The notes under the pieces are model-generated. The model did not search any database. It worked only from the letters and a program-made list of their open reading frames with translations, and was not told the DNA's origin. Positions 13,500-19,552 of a stretch of DNA of 19,552 bases are shown here, in pieces. Source of the DNA: Bilophila wadsworthia ATCC 49260 (GTDB lineage: Bacteria > Desulfobacterota > Desulfovibrionia > Desulfovibrionales > Desulfovibrionaceae); contig NZ_JNJP01000067.1 of the NCBI RefSeq assembly GCF_000701705.1, positions 1 to 19,552 on the forward strand, read 5' to 3'. Within the stretch, counting starts at the first letter, position 1; each line of letters begins with the position of its first letter. The position numbers were made by a program, and so were the translations under genes.

Positions 13500-15140
13500 C
13501 TAGCGTGTCTGCGGAGAGGCGTCGCCTTCCCGCAAATCGTGTTTCTCCGAGGGGAGCGGATCGGTCAGCGTCACGGGCTCGTCATCCGCGCTTGCGGCCG
13601 GCCGTTCGTCTTTTTCGGGAGTGTCGCCTATATCCGGCTCGCTGGCAACCGGGAGCAGGATGGTGATCATGGCTCCGCCCTCTTCGGGGTTGGTCAGGAG
13701 CAGTTTCCCGTTGTGGGACGTGATGATGGTGTTCACGATGGGCAGGCCGAGGCCCGTGCCGTGATCCTTGGTGGTAAAGAAGGGATCAAGAAGCTTGTGC
13801 AGCAGGGCGGGCGGGAAACCGGGGCCGCTGTCGTGGAACGAAAGCGCGATCATGCCGTCGTCCCGTCGTTCGCCGCGGATATGGATGGTCCCGTTGGTCC
13901 CGATGGCCTGATAGGCGTTGACCAGAATGTTGTAGACGGCCCGGTACAGCAGATCCTTGTCCCCGAGGACGAACAGGGAACCTTCCGTGTCGCGGACGCA
14001 TTCCACGCCGAGGCGCTTCATTTCGCCGTCGAGGAAGCCGGTGGCCTGATTCAGCAGCGCGTTGAGATCCACGCGATCCTGACGGGGTACGCGGGGGCGG
14101 GCATAGTCGAGGAAGTCGTTGACGATCTGGCTCAAACGGCAGGACTCGTCGAAAATGGCCGTGAGGATACGTTGGGCGGGGCTGCCTTTCTCCTGTTCCG
14201 GCGTGCGCCGGATGAGAAACTCGGAGCTTGACCGGATGATGCCGAGCGGATTGCGGATCTCGTGGGCGATGCTGGCGATGACGCGGCCCATGCTGGCGAG
14301 CTTTTCGTTCTGATGGAGTTCGGCCTCAAGCTTGCGGTTGCGGCTCATGCGCTCGGCAAGGGTCCGTTCCGCCTTGATGATGAAGAACTGGAGGATGGCG
14401 AACAGGATGGTGGACGAACCAAGGCATGTGGCGAGGATGAGCCACTGGAAGCGCACGACGCTGTCGTAATCGTCGGTGATGTCCTGCGTGATTTCCAACA
14501 CGCCGGTCACAAGGGATTCCGGTTTGCCGGTGCTCTCGCTGATGCCGAGATCCACGGTCAGGGGGAACATGGTCCGCAGCGAGTAACTGCCGTCCGGGAT
14601 CTTGAGCATGAACATGGCGGAAAGCATGTTGACGCTGGAGAGCGTCTCAAAGAAGGGGATGCCCGAACTCATGACGCGTTCCATCGACGCGGGCGTGATG
14701 TCGGTCCGGCCCAGTTCCATCTGATTGATGGAGTAGTTGACGACCCTGTCCGCCCCATAGATGCGCAGGGATTCCAAATGCAGGCCGAGGATGGTGGATT
14801 GCACCACATCGTCGAGCTGCTGGTACTGCATACTTTGGCGCAGGGCGATGCGCCCGAACGCGAGGAAGGTAGGCAGCGTGAACCGGCGGTAGATCTGCTG
14901 GTTCAGGTTGCTGGCCATGAGCATGGCGTATTGCTGCTGGCGGAGCAGCAGCGTGTTGCGTGCGGAATTGCCGATGAAAAAGGCCAGCATCACGCTGGAA
15001 GCAAGGATCAGGATAAGCGATATCCACGAGAGGAACCGGGTCAGCCCGAACGGCAGGCCCTTGTCCACGGAGTCTTTTTTGCCGAACAAAACGAGCCTCT
15101 GAGTAGTATATGTCGGGGAGGGCACCCATGAAAAAGGCAC
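13500..15140 (-). CDS. Membrane-bound sensor histidine kinase (NtrB/ZraS type)
   Basis: This is the cognate kinase of the downstream regulator. Of 546 residues, about 38-57 form one membrane segment and 231-255 a second, enclosing a periplasmic sensor region (58-230) that I do not recognise. No HAMP or PAS domain is obvious. The transmitter has the H box IASIAHEIRNPLG (288-300) with His293, the N box YNILVNAYQAI (403-413), the G1 box DSGPGF (437-442) and FFTTKDHGTGLGL (454-466). Residues 500-546 are an acidic, Pro/Ser-rich tail beyond the ATPase domain. The start shown is GTG at 15140 with GGAAGG eight bases upstream. A TTG at 15089 behind AGAGG would shorten the protein by 17 residues and is an alternative. 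The signal is unknown. Confidence 0.9.
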   Translation of the reverse strand: MPFSWVPSPTYTTQRLVLFGKKDSVDKGLPFGLTRFLSWISLILILASSVMLAFFIGNSARNTLLLRQQQYAMLMASNLNQQIYRRFTLPTFLAFGRIALRQSMQYQQLDDVVQSTILGLHLESLRIYGADRVVNYSINQMELGRTDITPASMERVMSSGIPFFETLSSVNMLSAMFMLKIPDGSYSLRTMFPLTVDLGISESTGKPESLVTGVLEITQDITDDYDSVVRFQWLILATCLGSSTILFAILQFFIIKAERTLAERMSRNRKLEAELHQNEKLASMGRVIASIAHEIRNPLGIIRSSSEFLIRRTPEQEKGSPAQRILTAIFDESCRLSQIVNDFLDYARPRVPRQDRVDLNALLNQATGFLDGEMKRLGVECVRDTEGSLFVLGDKDLLYRAVYNILVNAYQAIGTNGTIHIRGERRDDGMIALSFHDSGPGFPPALLHKLLDPFFTTKDHGTGLGLPIVNTIITSHNGKLLLTNPEEGGAMITILLPVASEPDIGDTPEKDERPAASADDEPVTLTDPLPSEKHDLREGDASPQTR

Positions 15141-15230
15141 CCGTCATGCCTTCCCCTGGCTCCCTTCCCGTGAAACGTTTGGTGGGGAGGTCGGTTACGC
15201 AATAGGGATGCTCTTGAAAAATAGCCACGA

Positions 15231-15275
15231 CTTTTTTGTTTGAACAGAGCCGTCGGCCTTGTTCGAAGAAAAAAG
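15231..15275. repeat. AT-flanked inverted repeat upstream of the histidine kinase
   Basis: CTTTTTTGTTTGAACA (15231-15246) pairs with TGTTCGAAGAAAAAAG (15260-15275) at all but one mismatch and one wobble. Extra GCC/GGC pairing lies in the loop. It sits 91 bases before the kinase start, in the 15141-15470 gap. The T/A runs are inside the stem rather than after it, so it is not a classic intrinsic terminator. It could be an operator or attenuator. The gap contains no believable ORF. Confidence 0.5.
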
Positions 15276-15395
15276 CCCTGATTGCCGTTGATCGTGGCAA
15301 CGTGTTTCTACGGATTTCTTTTATGCCTGTACCGGAAAGGGCACAGAGATTCGAAGCACAAACGTCTTTGGAAAGGAATGGAGGCTGGCAAATCA

Positions 15396-15440
15396 GGGGA
15401 AGGGGAGACGCTTTCTTTCAGAAACGTTTTCCCCTTCCCC
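15396..15440 (-). repeat. 20-bp purine/pyrimidine hairpin at the 3' end of pgi
   Basis: Arms GGGGAAGGGGAGACGCTTTC (15396-15415) and GAAACGTTTTCCCCTTCCCC (15421-15440) pair over 20 positions with one mismatch and one wobble. The loop-proximal TTTCTTTCAGAAACG is shared with the hairpin at 12042-12096. It lies 30 bases after the pgi stop on the minus strand, without a T run. The position after a stop codon in both cases suggests a 3'-end function. Confidence 0.62.
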
Positions 15441-15470
15441 AAAGTCTCTATAGCTTTTTTTGCCTACCCC

Positions 15471-16814
15471 CTAGTCCAGAAATGCCTTCAAAATGGCGGC
15501 TTCTTCCGGGTAGCTGGAGGAGCCGAGGCGGGAATAGGCAAGGCGCTTGCCGAGCTCCACGGCGGGCTGGTCGAGCGGGTTGATGTTCATAAGCCAGCCG
15601 GTAAGCACGGTCGTGGCCATGAGCAGCCCCATGACTTCGCCTGCGGCGCGCATGGAGGATTCCGCCGCTTCCAGGCGGGTGAGCGGCACGCCGTTATGCA
15701 CGAGGGCCGCAGCCGAGCCGAGGGTTTCGGCGTTGAGCAGGTCCCCGAAAGTCTTGCCCCGCAGCCATTCCCAGCTGTCCGGCACGTCGTCCGGGAACTG
15801 CGGGCCCTTGCTCAGGTTCGGGCAGTGCAGCTGGATGCAGCCCTTGTCGGCGGGGCCGTCGAGGAACATCTGCTGGAGCGAGTGCTGATCGGTAACGCCC
15901 ACGGCGGGCAGCGGCATGGTCCCCTTGCCGTTTTTGCCGAGGCTTTCCGCCCAGAGCTGGCCGAACCACTGGCCGAAAGAGGCCCATGAGGGAATATACG
16001 TGAAGAAAATCAATTGGCTGTAGTCGTGACGCGACAGCTCGAAGCACCAGTTCGCGAGCGCCCATGCGGGATGGTTGCGGAGGTTTTCCGGCTTGCCGAG
16101 TTCGTCGTTGACGAGCGGCGCGTTCACGCTGGCCGCGCCTTCGAGGAAGTCTTCCCACGGCAAGCCCATGAAGGCGGCGGGGACGAGCCCCACCGCGGAA
16201 AGGACGGAATACCGCCCGCCCAGATGGTCCGGCACCGGCAGGGACACGATGTTGTGGCGGTCGGCCTCTTCGCGCAGGTAGCCCTTCTTTTCGTCGGTGA
16301 CGAGCAGCATATGCTCGTGCCACGTGTTGGGGAGCGCCCTTTGCAGCCACGCCTTCATGAAAAAGTACTGGGCCAGCGTTTCGATGGTTCCGCCGGATTT
16401 GCTGACGGGGACGACGATGGTTTCTTCGGGATTGAGGGTGGACATCTGCGCTTCGAGCACATCGGCGTCCACGTTGTCCAGAATCCACAGCCACGGCCCC
16501 TGGTGGTTCGGGAGATCCTGCTGAGGGAAAAAGGCCTTTTGGAGTGCGCGGGTGCCGAGGGCCGAGCCGCCGATGCCCAGCACGACCATATGCTTGAAGC
16601 GCCGGAGCTGCGGGGTGAGCGCCTTGAGGCGGGCCGTCAGGCTGCTGCGGAAAGGCAGGTTGAGGAACGGAAGTTTGCCCGAGGCCACTTCACCGATGAG
16701 GCGGGCATTGCAGCTGTCGAGCTGCGGCTCAAGGAGCTTGAGCGCCTGCGGGCGTGTCGGTGCCGTCGTCAGCAACCGTCCGGTCCATGCGTGCTTCCAA
16801 TCCAGAGTATGCAT
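15471..16814 (-). CDS. pgi: Glucose-6-phosphate isomerase
   Basis: This cytoplasmic enzyme interconverts glucose 6-phosphate and fructose 6-phosphate, linking glycolysis/gluconeogenesis to sugar-nucleotide supply. The 447-residue product has two SIS-type sugar-isomerase subdomains. VVLGIGGSALGTRALQ lies near residues 77-92, VPVSKSGGTIETLAQYFFM holds the phosphate-binding SKSGGT motif, and later come GGRYSVLSAVGLVP and DQHSLQQMFLDGP. The start at 16814 has AGGAG about five bases upstream. The in-frame ORF extends to 17069, but the extra 85 residues overlap the upstream aminotransferase gene and are Pro/Ser-rich, so they are rejected. It lies 73 bases after that gene in the same direction, probably one transcript interrupted by the hairpin at 16853-16878. 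Confidence 0.94.
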   Translation of the reverse strand: MHTLDWKHAWTGRLLTTAPTRPQALKLLEPQLDSCNARLIGEVASGKLPFLNLPFRSSLTARLKALTPQLRRFKHMVVLGIGGSALGTRALQKAFFPQQDLPNHQGPWLWILDNVDADVLEAQMSTLNPEETIVVPVSKSGGTIETLAQYFFMKAWLQRALPNTWHEHMLLVTDEKKGYLREEADRHNIVSLPVPDHLGGRYSVLSAVGLVPAAFMGLPWEDFLEGAASVNAPLVNDELGKPENLRNHPAWALANWCFELSRHDYSQLIFFTYIPSWASFGQWFGQLWAESLGKNGKGTMPLPAVGVTDQHSLQQMFLDGPADKGCIQLHCPNLSKGPQFPDDVPDSWEWLRGKTFGDLLNAETLGSAAALVHNGVPLTRLEAAESSMRAAGEVMGLLMATTVLTGWLMNINPLDQPAVELGKRLAYSRLGSSSYPEEAAILKAFLD

Positions 16815-16852
16815 ACCGTCTCCTGAAAAGTGCCGTCCGCGGGCGGCGTTTT

Positions 16853-16878
16853 CCGGTTCCGGGAAGCCCCGGAACCGG
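16853..16878. repeat. Perfect 11-bp hairpin between aminotransferase and pgi genes
   Basis: CCGGTTCCGGG (16853-16863) and CCCGGAACCGG (16868-16878) pair perfectly around AAGC. On the minus strand the stem begins nine bases after the aminotransferase stop and is followed by AAAA rather than T, so it is not a standard terminator. It may stabilise the upstream message or tune expression of pgi. Confidence 0.55.
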
Positions 16879-16887
16879 AGGTCAGCA

Positions 16888-18063
16888 TTATTGTCCGATG
16901 AGGACCTTGCGGACGCGGGCGAGGGCGTCCATGAGCACGTCGTCGGCCACGGCGTAGGAGAACCGGATACAGTCCGGCGCTCCGAAGGCGTCGCCGGGAA
17001 CCAGCGCCACGCCCGCTTCACTGAGCAGGCGGGTACAGGCGGCGGTGGCGTCGGGCATTTTTTCGTCATACAGGGCGGAAATATCCGCGAACAGGTAGAA
17101 CGCGCCCTCGGGTTTCGGGCATACCACGTTTGACCACGAGGCGATTTCCTTCCATGCCATATCGCGGCGCTTCTGGAAGGCCTGGCGCATGGACTCCACG
17201 CAGTCGTAGGGGCCGGTGAGGGCGGCTACGGCGGCCTTTTGAGACACGGAGCAGATGTTGCCGGTGGCCTGTCCGGTGATTTGGCTGAGTTTCTTGACGA
17301 GGTCGGGGTGGGTCACGGTATAGCCCACGCGCCAGCCGGTCATGGCGAAGCTCTTGGCAAGGCCGTTGACGACGGCGATGCGGTCCGGGTACTGCTTCCA
17401 CCAGACGATGATGCTCGACGGCTTGTTGGGCTCGTAGACGAGCTGGTCGTAGATTTCATCGGCGATGATGAACAGGCCGCGATCCAGCGCCCATTTCACG
17501 ATGGCGTCGCGTTCGGACACGGAATAACAGGCGCCCGTGGGGTTGGAAGGCGAGTTGAAGACGAGTATTTTGGCCTTCGGGGTCAGTGCGGCTTCGAGCT
17601 GTTCCACCGTCACTTTGAAGCCCTGCGAGGCAGGGGCCTTGACCGCGACCGGCACGCCGCCGTTCAGGTAGACCATGTCGGGATAGCTCACCCAGTACGG
17701 CGAGGGGATGAGCACTTCGTCGCCGTCATTGAGCAGGGCGGCGAACAGGTTGTACAGGGACTGCTTGCCGCCATTGCTGGCGATGGTACAGTCCGGCGCG
17801 ACGTCGACGCCGTACGCGCGCTTAAAGTAACCGGCGATGGCTTCCCGCAGGGGCGGGATGCCGGGCACGGCGGTGTAGCGGGTAAAGCCCTCGTCGATAG
17901 CCTGTTTCGCTGCGTCGCAGACATGGGCGGGGGTGGGAAAATTCGGTTCGCCGATTGCCAGGCTGGTCACGTCGACGCCCTGCGATTTGAGCTCGAGGGC
18001 CTTGGCGTTGATGGTCAGGGTGGCGGAAGGCTTTATGTGGGCCATTCTTTCGGAGAATTGCAT
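16888..18063 (-). CDS. Class I PLP aminotransferase, aspartate aminotransferase (subgroup Ib-like)
   Basis: The enzyme likely interconverts aspartate and oxaloacetate with glutamate/2-oxoglutarate. The 391-residue fold-type I protein shows SLAIGEPNFPTP (34-45), YTAVPGIPPLREAIA (63-77), NSPSNPTGACY (170-180), ADEIYDQLVY (201-210) and the PLP lysine in GLAKSFAMTGWRVGY (234-248, Lys237). Near the C-terminus CIRFSYA carries the Arg expected to bind the substrate carboxylate. The length and motifs fit bacterial AspC/AspB of the thermostable Ib type; prephenate or other keto-acid activity cannot be excluded. GAGG lies nine bases upstream of the start. The gene heads the minus-strand series leading to pgi and is divergent from sfsA. 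Confidence 0.92.
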   Translation of the reverse strand: MQFSERMAHIKPSATLTINAKALELKSQGVDVTSLAIGEPNFPTPAHVCDAAKQAIDEGFTRYTAVPGIPPLREAIAGYFKRAYGVDVAPDCTIASNGGKQSLYNLFAALLNDGDEVLIPSPYWVSYPDMVYLNGGVPVAVKAPASQGFKVTVEQLEAALTPKAKILVFNSPSNPTGACYSVSERDAIVKWALDRGLFIIADEIYDQLVYEPNKPSSIIVWWKQYPDRIAVVNGLAKSFAMTGWRVGYTVTHPDLVKKLSQITGQATGNICSVSQKAAVAALTGPYDCVESMRQAFQKRRDMAWKEIASWSNVVCPKPEGAFYLFADISALYDEKMPDATAACTRLLSEAGVALVPGDAFGAPDCIRFSYAVADDVLMDALARVRKVLIGQ

Positions 18064-18084
18064 GGGACTATACCTCGGTGGCTA

Positions 18085-18102
18085 CATGACTTTGTCGTCA
18101 TG
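18085..18102 (-). promoter_or_regulatory. Leader hairpin upstream of the aminotransferase gene
   Basis: CATGAC (18085-18090) and GTCATG (18097-18102) pair around a 6-base loop, 22 bases before the aminotransferase start on the minus strand. It lies in the divergent region 18064-18247 shared with sfsA. No clear promoter was recognised for either gene. Confidence 0.25.
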
Positions 18103-18209
18103 CAGTAGCAGGTTAGGCCCCGTCTGTAAATTGGTGGATATGCGGGAAGTGGAAAGGGCTTTTTTTCTCTAGCCGGGTATCGGCATTCGCTTTTTTAAGG
18201 AAAGAACAT

Positions 18210-18231
18210 CCCCGGGGCATGGTCCCCGGGG
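18210..18231. repeat. CCCCGGGG direct/inverted palindrome upstream of sfsA
   Basis: Two copies of the self-complementary 8-mer CCCCGGGG (18210-18217 and 18224-18231) flank CATGGT. They can form a hairpin 16 bases before the sfsA start. The following GGAATGGGG resembles the G-run repeats elsewhere in the window, so this may be a repeat remnant abutting the gene. Confidence 0.4.
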
Positions 18232-18247
18232 GAATGGGGTGGGGTGC

Positions 18248-18976
18248 ATGTCCATATTGTTGCCATTTCCTTCCGGTTGTGTGGTCGGGCGTCTGATACG
18301 CCGCGAGAAGCGTTTTTTCGTGCACGTGTTGATCGACGGCAAGCCGGATGTGGCGCACACCAATAATACAGGGTCCATGATCGGGCTGTTGCGGCCCGGC
18401 GCGCCCGTGTTGTTGTCTCCCGCGCAGAACCCCGAGCGGAAGCTCAGGTGGACGCTGGAGCTGGTGTGGTGCGGCGATCCTGCGGCCTATCCGCGCGGCG
18501 GCTTTTGGGCCGGGGTGAATACGAGCACGCCCAACCGGATGCTTGAGGCTGCGTTCAGGGCGGGCAAGCTGCCGTGGGCGGAAGGCTATACCTCATTCGC
18601 GCGGGAAAAGGTGCGTGGCGAGAGCCGGTTGGACGGTTTGCTCGAAGGGCCGGGGGTGCCCAGGCTCTGGGTCGAATGCAAGAATGTCACCATGTCGGAG
18701 GATGACGTCGCGCTGTTCCCGGATGCCGTTTCCGAGCGGGGGCTCAAGCATTTGGGGACGCTGAAAGGCATTGTTGCCGCCGGGGAGCGGGCAGCCATGT
18801 TTTACTGCATACAGCGGCCCGATGCCTGTTGCTTCGGGCCTGCGGACATGATCGATCCGGCGTATGCCGTGGGGCTGCGGGATGCCGTGGCGCACGGCGT
18901 GGAGGTGTATCCGCACCTTGCCGTTTTGACGGTGGAGGGGATTGGGTTGGAAGCAGAGTGTTTGTCTATGGTTTAA
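18248..18976 (+). CDS. sfsA: SfsA family protein (sugar fermentation stimulation protein homologue)
   Basis: The SfsA family has an N-terminal OB-like part and a restriction-endonuclease-like core. The E. coli protein was described as affecting maltose metabolism and binding DNA, but its true biochemical role is unsettled. The 242-residue product shows VAHTNNTGSMIGLLRPG (about 35-51), NTSTPNRMLE, the core ESRLDGLLE, LWVECKNVTM with the acidic-x-Lys pair, and LFPDAVSERGLKHLGTL. These stretches match the family closely. The start is ATG 18248; GTG 18239 in frame would add only three residues, and neither has a strong ribosome binding site. The gene is divergent from the aminotransferase and followed by a long non-coding stretch. 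Confidence 0.9.
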   Translation: MSILLPFPSGCVVGRLIRREKRFFVHVLIDGKPDVAHTNNTGSMIGLLRPGAPVLLSPAQNPERKLRWTLELVWCGDPAAYPRGGFWAGVNTSTPNRMLEAAFRAGKLPWAEGYTSFAREKVRGESRLDGLLEGPGVPRLWVECKNVTMSEDDVALFPDAVSERGLKHLGTLKGIVAAGERAAMFYCIQRPDACCFGPADMIDPAYAVGLRDAVAHGVEVYPHLAVLTVEGIGLEAECLSMV

Positions 18977-19061
18977 GATTATTATGTAATACGTAGGGAT
19001 GGTTCCCGGCTGCGCCGTCGGGCGTTTTCCCTGCCGCGCAGGGTGGCCGCCTCCCGCGGGG

Positions 19062-19108
19062 GCAAAGGGGGCCTCGGAGGGGCGGAGCCCCTAACAGGCC
19101 CCCTTTGC
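19062..19108. repeat. Nested palindromic element downstream of sfsA
   Basis: Perfect 13-base arms GCAAAGGGGGCCT (19062-19074) and AGGCCCCCTTTGC (19096-19108) enclose a second perfect hairpin, AGGGGC-GGA-GCCCCT (19078-19092). The two-tier design resembles the element at 3186-3220. Flanking sequence (19003-19130) is also GC-rich and repeat-like. The rest of 18977-19552 has a 12-bp palindrome ATGAAATTTCAT (19346-19357) before a T run, but no gene I can support. Confidence 0.65.
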
Positions 19109-19389
19109 AATCCCCCCGGAACACCCCGTTTCTCCGCTGCCTCAAGTGGGTTGCTGGCCTGCCGCGCAACGGCCCTCTTCCTTTTCGGCTTTTCTTTGTC
19201 TGCCATCCGTCGCCGGTGCGCTGCCGATGCTCCGGGAGCTAACCCGGTCTGCGACCGGGGGGATCTCCCTCCGCGCAGCGCAAAGCCCCTGCCGTTTCTC
19301 CTTCGCATGAAGATTGAAAGATGCTGGCTTTCTCTGCGTAATAAGATGAAATTTCATATTTTTTAAGAGAGGAGAAGGGCTTTTGGAAT

Positions 19390-19420
19390 GAAGGGGAAGG
19401 GTGTTTGAAAGAAAGGGTGT
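19390..19420 (-). repeat. Degenerate relative of the purine/pyrimidine hairpins
   Basis: On the minus strand, ACACCCTTTCTTTCAAACAC followed by CCTTCCCCTTC resembles the loop and right arm of the hairpin at 15396-15440 (CGCTTTCTTTCAGAAACG, then TTTTCCCC). Its own stem is eroded. Confidence 0.3.
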
Positions 19421-19453
19421 ATTTTTTCTACATATGCTCTCATAACGACAAAT

Positions 19454-19495
19454 ACGGCATCATTCCCGGTCGGGAGCGATGCCGTGCCTGCCGTT
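19454..19495 (+). terminator. Possible intrinsic terminator
   Basis: ACGGCATCATTCCC (19454-19467) pairs with GGGAGCGATGCCGT (19472-19485) with one mismatch and one wobble around GGTC. After seven bases there is a T run at about 19494-19498. It is nearly 480 bases after sfsA, so it may serve an unseen transcript, read-through from sfsA, or belong to the repeat at the window edge. Confidence 0.4.
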
Positions 19496-19497
19496 TT

Positions 19498-19552
19498 TCC
19501 CCTCGCCCCCATTACAAAAGTTTTAGGGGGAAGGGGGTGGGGTTCGGGGAGG
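19498..19552 (-). repeat. Composite dispersed intergenic element, copy C (cut by window end)
   Basis: Read on the minus strand from 19552, a C-rich arm with CCCCACCCCCTTCCCCC leads to TTTTGTAA (19519-19512) and then TGGGGGCGAGG, the same core as copies A and B. The plus strand of 19526-19549 has four runs of four or more G and could form a G-quadruplex. The outer hairpin lies beyond the window. Confidence 0.5.

Noticed and set aside
12021..14231. A 736-codon open reading frame on the plus strand, antisense to the response regulator and kinase genes.
   Set aside because: It mirrors two clearly conserved genes, has no recognisable domain, and is what strong third-position GC bias produces on the opposite strand. 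The same applies to the antisense frames at 4747-6459 and 10162-11766.
15168..15183. TTCCCGTGAAACG upstream of the histidine kinase as a fourth parS site.
   Set aside because: Only about 11 of 16 positions match parS and one half of the palindrome is lost.
16815..17069. N-terminal extension of pgi by 85 residues from an upstream in-frame start.
   Set aside because: The extension overlaps the 3' end of the aminotransferase gene, is Pro/Ser-rich, and the internal start at 16814 has a good ribosome binding site.
19220..19255. A possible tRNA-like fold around CCGGTCTGCGACCGG.
   Set aside because: Only a 5-bp stem is present, with no acceptor stem, T-loop or anticodon arm in the right positions.
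18982..19308. A 108-codon minus-strand ORF and an overlapping plus-strand ORF (19043-19366) downstream of sfsA.
   Set aside because: Much of each is the translation of GC-rich palindromic repeats (19062-19108 and flanks). Composition is Arg/Pro/Gly-rich and no start has a convincing ribosome binding site.

Overview
The window reads as chromosomal DNA of a Gram-negative, LPS-making bacterium. It most resembles the Desulfovibrionaceae (Desulfovibrio/Bilophila-like, class formerly Deltaproteobacteria). The reasons are moderate-to-high GC, a fused RluD-type pseudouridine synthase/CoaE protein, a chromosomal ParABS system with a stand-alone heptose kinase behind it, a sigma-54-type two-component pair beside pgi and an aspartate aminotransferase gene, and abundant GC-rich palindromic intergenic repeats. 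The genus is an inference; no rRNA or tRNA gene is present to fix it.

Layout: (1) 1-4453, plus strand, is a surface-sugar segment: CDP-glucose 4,6-dehydratase (rfbG), an overlapping RmlC-like cupin, a DegT-family PLP sugar aminotransferase that keeps its catalytic lysine, and a family 2 glycosyltransferase. Terminator-like hairpins and repeat elements separate the last two genes from the first pair. (2) 4660-6297 is a single ORF fusing an RluA/RluD pseudouridine synthase to dephospho-CoA kinase. (3) 6800-9659 is an apparent parA-parB-rfaE1 operon closed by a strong intrinsic terminator. Three parS-like sites lie at 4743, 6562 and 7589. (4) 9878-10300 is a DUF2000 gene with its own terminator. 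(5) 10429-18063, all minus strand, holds (in transcription order) a class I aminotransferase, pgi, a membrane histidine kinase, its NtrC-family response regulator, and rsmB. (6) 18248-18976, plus strand, is sfsA, followed by 576 bases without a convincing gene.

Working together: the first block probably makes and transfers a modified 6-deoxy(amino) sugar for LPS or another surface glycan, and rfaE1 supplies activated heptose for the LPS core. ParA, ParB and the parS sites are the chromosome segregation module. The kinase/regulator pair is a complete phosphorelay to a sigma-54 activator whose signal and targets cannot be read here.

The least explained content is intergenic. There is a composite dispersed element of roughly 190-210 bases, with two near-complete copies (1-188 and 11773-11981), one cut by the window end on the minus strand, and one partial copy upstream of the glycosyltransferase. 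A related family of long purine/pyrimidine-armed hairpins sits just after the response-regulator and pgi stop codons. The leader of rfbG can fold into several stems, one capped by a GNRA tetraloop. These are the best candidates for something undescribed; the protein-coding genes are mostly conserved housekeeping or cell-envelope functions.
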